The position numbers and the translations under genes are program-made. Shown one piece after another: positions 5,870 to 7,651 of a stretch of 7,651 nt of DNA (position 1 is its first letter; the number at the start of each line of letters is the position of its first letter). The stretch is from an uncultured Ruminococcus sp. (GTDB lineage: Bacteria > Bacillota > Clostridia > Oscillospirales > CAG-272): positions 1 through 7,651 of the forward strand of contig CADCPG010000116.1 of assembly GCA_902803255.1 (NCBI GenBank), read 5' to 3'. The notes beneath the pieces are model-generated. The model was not told the DNA's origin and did not search any database. It worked only from the letters and a program-made list of their open reading frames with translations.

Positions 5870-7366
5870 TCAGAGAGCGCGCGCGTGGCGGAGGATCTTC
5901 ATGCTGGGCGAGCGCGGGAAATCGGCGTCGCGGATGATGAGCCTCGAGAAGCGCTGGTATCCGGGGAGAGTCGCGTTGACTTCGTTTATCTTTCCGGTGA
6001 GATACGCTCCGCGTTCGGCCTCGGGGATCTTTCCGAGCTCGGTCATGCGCGGGAGCACCTCGAGCACAAGGATCCTCGCGCCGTTGTCCGACGTGTCCTC
6101 GTAGAGCTCGCAGTCCTGCACGCAGTCGAGAGCCGAGAAGTGAGCCTCGACCTCGGCCGGAGAGACGTTCTCGCCGTTCGGAAGCACGATGATCTCCTTG
6201 ATGCGGCCGGTGATGTAGAGGAATCCCTCTTCGTCGAAGCGGGCTAGGTCGCCTGTGCGGAACCATCCGTCCTCGGTGAAGGAGGGAATGCCGCCGGCGT
6301 AGCCGGTCATGATATTCTTTCCCCTGATCCAGAGCTCGCCGTTCTCAAGTTTCAGTTCCTGTCCGGGGTAGGGGATTCCGACCGATTCGGGCTTCGTCGC
6401 GCACTCGGGGTTGCCCGATACGAGGTTCGCAGATTCGGTGAGGCCGTAGCCCGGGAAGAGGGAGATGCCCTCCTTTGCGTATTCGCCGATCAGGTAGGGC
6501 GGGACCGCGGCGGCTCCGCAGATTATGTATTTCAGATCCGGCCCGAGCATGTTGCGGCCGAATTTCCTCGAGAGCGTGAGGGCCATTTCGGCGAGAGCGG
6601 GCACCATGACCATGACGGTCGGTCTGAACACGGCGATGTCGCGGAACATGTTTTTGTTGTCGCGGCAGATGAAGAGCGCCGAGCCGGTGTAGAGAGACGT
6701 CATGAGGTTGCGGATGAGCCCGAAGACGTGCGAGAAGGGAAGCACAAGCAGATATCTCTGGAAGAAGACGTCGCGGTAGCCGTAGCAGCCGTTGACGGTG
6801 CCCTGCATGACGGCCTCGTTCGAGAGGATCGCGGCCTTGCTCTTGCCCGTCGTGCCTCCGGTGAACATGACGGCGCACGGGGCGCCGGGCATCACGTCGG
6901 CCGCGGGGGCGGGCTCGCCGCTGTCGGCGGAGGATATGATCTTAACGCCGGGGATGCGCTCCGCTGCGGGCGCCGTCTTTGCCGAGAGGGCGGGAGAGAC
7001 GGCCAGCGCCTTCAGGCCGAATCCGGCCGTGATGCCGAGCACCGCTTCGGCGGGGAGCTGCGGAGGCATTATGACGGCCGGTCTGCCGGCTGTCGCGGCG
7101 GCGAGGAACACTTTTACGAAATCGTACGAATTCTCGACGAGTATCCCGATCATGCCCTCTCCCGCGAGAAGCCCGCGGAAGGCGGCGACGTCGCGGTCGA
7201 GCTGTTCGTAGCTGTAGACCGATCCGTTGTCCTCGATCGCGGTGCGGCCGCCGTATTCGGCCGTGCAGTGTTTCCACATTTCGGCGACGGTCCCGTACCC
7301 GCGGATCTTTGCGAAGGTTTCGCCGTCCGTATATTTTCTGAAGATTTCGGATGATGGTGCGAACAT
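5870..7366 (-). CDS. AMP-forming acyl-acid ligase (acyl-ACP/acyl-CoA synthetase-like)
   Basis: A 498-residue member of the ANL adenylating enzymes, which activate a carboxylic acid as acyl-AMP and transfer it to a thiol. Core motifs in order: P-loop-like MFTGGTTGKSKAAILSN (167-183); LPFSHVFGL (209-217); YIICGAAAVPP (280-290); GYGLTES (306-312); GWFRTGDLA (367-375), with the ribose-binding Asp373; hinge GRIKEIIVLPNGENVSPAEV (387-406); and PRSPSMKIL (484-492), with Lys490 as the adenylation lysine. The enzyme therefore looks active. Length and motif spacing are those of a stand-alone ligase. There is no fused PlsC or carrier domain, but both occur as separate genes on each side: PlsC 74 bases upstream and the carrier 48 bases downstream. 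That arrangement suggests loading of the adjacent carrier, as the acyl-ACP synthetase half of Aas does. Acyl-chain length cannot be read from the sequence. ATG at 7366; an out-of-frame ATG at 7374 lies nearer to the AAAGG purine run but opens only a short reading frame. Confidence 0.9.
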   Translation of the reverse strand: MFAPSSEIFRKYTDGETFAKIRGYGTVAEMWKHCTAEYGGRTAIEDNGSVYSYEQLDRDVAAFRGLLAGEGMIGILVENSYDFVKVFLAAATAGRPAVIMPPQLPAEAVLGITAGFGLKALAVSPALSAKTAPAAERIPGVKIISSADSGEPAPAADVMPGAPCAVMFTGGTTGKSKAAILSNEAVMQGTVNGCYGYRDVFFQRYLLVLPFSHVFGLIRNLMTSLYTGSALFICRDNKNMFRDIAVFRPTVMVMVPALAEMALTLSRKFGRNMLGPDLKYIICGAAAVPPYLIGEYAKEGISLFPGYGLTESANLVSGNPECATKPESVGIPYPGQELKLENGELWIRGKNIMTGYAGGIPSFTEDGWFRTGDLARFDEEGFLYITGRIKEIIVLPNGENVSPAEVEAHFSALDCVQDCELYEDTSDNGARILVLEVLPRMTELGKIPEAERGAYLTGKINEVNATLPGYQRFSRLIIRDADFPRSPSMKILRHARAL

Positions 7367-7386
7367 GGTGTCATACCGCCTTTCTT

Positions 7387-7407
7387 CCGGCCGCCGGGGG
7401 CAGCCGG
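7387..7407 (-). other. GC-rich dyad in the plsC-ligase gap
   Basis: CCGGC (7387-7391) and GCCGG (7403-7407) can pair around an 11-base C/G-rich loop. It lies within the 74 bases between the acyltransferase stop and the ligase ATG, just upstream of the ligase ribosome site. The stem is short and no T-run follows on the minus strand, so I regard read-through from plsC into the ligase gene as likely. It may be chance in GC-rich DNA. Confidence 0.2.
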
Positions 7408-7440
7408 CTTTGTAGTTTCTGCTGATTTCTTATGATGCTT

Positions 7441-7651
7441 TTATTTGTTTTCGGGGAGGAAAGCCCGGAGGCTCGCTTCGAGCTTGGCGAGGAGCGATGC
7501 GACCTCGTCCACCTCTTTCATCGAGGGATTGCTGCCGCAGATGTCGCGCAGGTCGACCGGCTCTCCTATGACCGCCGTCAGCCTGGAGTACCAGTGCTTC
7601 TTTTTTGTGAGCAGCACCGGCATCACCGGCGCGCCGCTCTTGATCGCCATG
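7441..7651 (-). CDS. plsC: PlsC-like lysophospholipid acyltransferase, C-terminal fragment
   Basis: Only the last ~70 residues are in the window; the gene enters from the right edge in frame. AIKSGAPVMPVLL (2-14 of the visible part) matches the conserved block of 1-acyl-glycerol-3-phosphate acyltransferases (A-x-x-S-G-A-P-V-x-P-V), which lies beyond the H-x4-D and E-G-T-R motifs expected outside the window. TAVIGEPVDL (25-34) is the usual following strand (IG-x-P-I/V), and the tail EVASLLAKLEASLRAFLPEN is the typical closing amphipathic helix. The Met at 7650-7648 is almost certainly internal, because PlsC proteins are about 200-250 residues. Role: transfer of an acyl chain from acyl-ACP, acyl-CoA or acyl-phosphate-derived donors to a lysolipid at the membrane. 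It is the first visible gene of the row that continues into the ligase and carrier. PlsC is the best guess; another member of the family is possible. Confidence 0.75.
   Translation of the reverse strand, partial: MAIKSGAPVMPVLLTKKKHWYSRLTAVIGEPVDLRDICGSNPSMKEVDEVASLLAKLEASLRAFLPENK

Noticed and set aside
5865..6266. A 133-codon minus-strand frame inside the ligase gene
   Set aside because: It is an Arg/His/Pro-rich out-of-frame reading of the ligase C-terminal domain, typical of GC-rich coding DNA.
6728..7354. A 208-codon plus-strand open frame, and the similar one at 4526-5095
   Set aside because: Both are in-register antisense shadows of the ligase and hydrolase genes and contain no motif of their own.
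7441..7650. A complete 69-residue protein starting at 7650
   Set aside because: The sequence matches the interior and end of PlsC-family proteins and the frame continues to the window edge, so the Met is internal.
1..7651. CRISPR array, insertion sequence, tRNA or phage genes
   Set aside because: There are no regularly spaced repeats, transposase-like frames, clover-leaf segments or terminal inverted repeats visible.

Overview
The window is a GC-rich (roughly 58-60 % by eye), gene-dense bacterial segment. Every gene I can support is on the minus strand, so transcription runs from the right edge to the left edge. FakA-type and DegV/FakB-type proteins, good AGGAG/AAAGG-like ribosome binding sites, and a soluble acyl-activating enzyme next to a small carrier protein suggest a GC-rich member of the Bacillota, probably a gut-type Clostridia. 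I cannot name a genus. No tRNA, rRNA, CRISPR array, insertion sequence or phage gene is visible.

Layout in transcription order: (1) 7651-7441, the C-terminal end of a PlsC-like lysophospholipid acyltransferase, cut by the window edge; (2) 7366-5870, an AMP-forming acyl-acid ligase with all core motifs; (3) 5821-5570, an 83-residue acyl-carrier-like protein; (4) 5573-5142, an LRAT/NlpC-P60-fold protein whose ATG overlaps the carrier's stop (ATGA); (5) 5131-4070, a membrane-anchored serine alpha/beta hydrolase with a TTG start whose ribosome binding site overlaps the previous stop; (6) a strong hairpin and an AT-rich leader at 4068-3978; (7) 3977-3045, a DegV/FakB-like fatty-acid-binding protein; (8) 2900-1539, a 12-helix transporter of the MFS_2/GPH (MelB-like) family; (9) 1505-1, a FakA-type fatty acid kinase lacking its last ~50 residues at the left edge.

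Taken together, all recognisable genes fit one theme: capture, activation and re-use of acyl chains. FakA plus a DegV protein makes acyl-phosphate from free fatty acid. The ligase plus carrier can make acyl-carrier thioesters. PlsC and the LRAT-like protein are acyltransferase folds, the hydrolase could release acyl chains, and the MFS_2 transporter belongs to the superfamily branch that includes the animal lysolipid symporter MFSD2A. My main hypothesis is a lipid salvage or remodelling locus containing a compact ligase-carrier-LRAT acyl-transfer module. The individual family calls are well supported; the joint function is inference.

Notable departures from family norms are Glu in place of the second catalytic His of the LRAT-like protein, Ser in place of the Asp before the phosphopantetheine Ser of the carrier, and Asn in place of the His of the DegV H-x-G-P-G motif. 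The long plus-strand reading frames are antisense shadows caused by near-absence of TTA, CTA and TCA codons.
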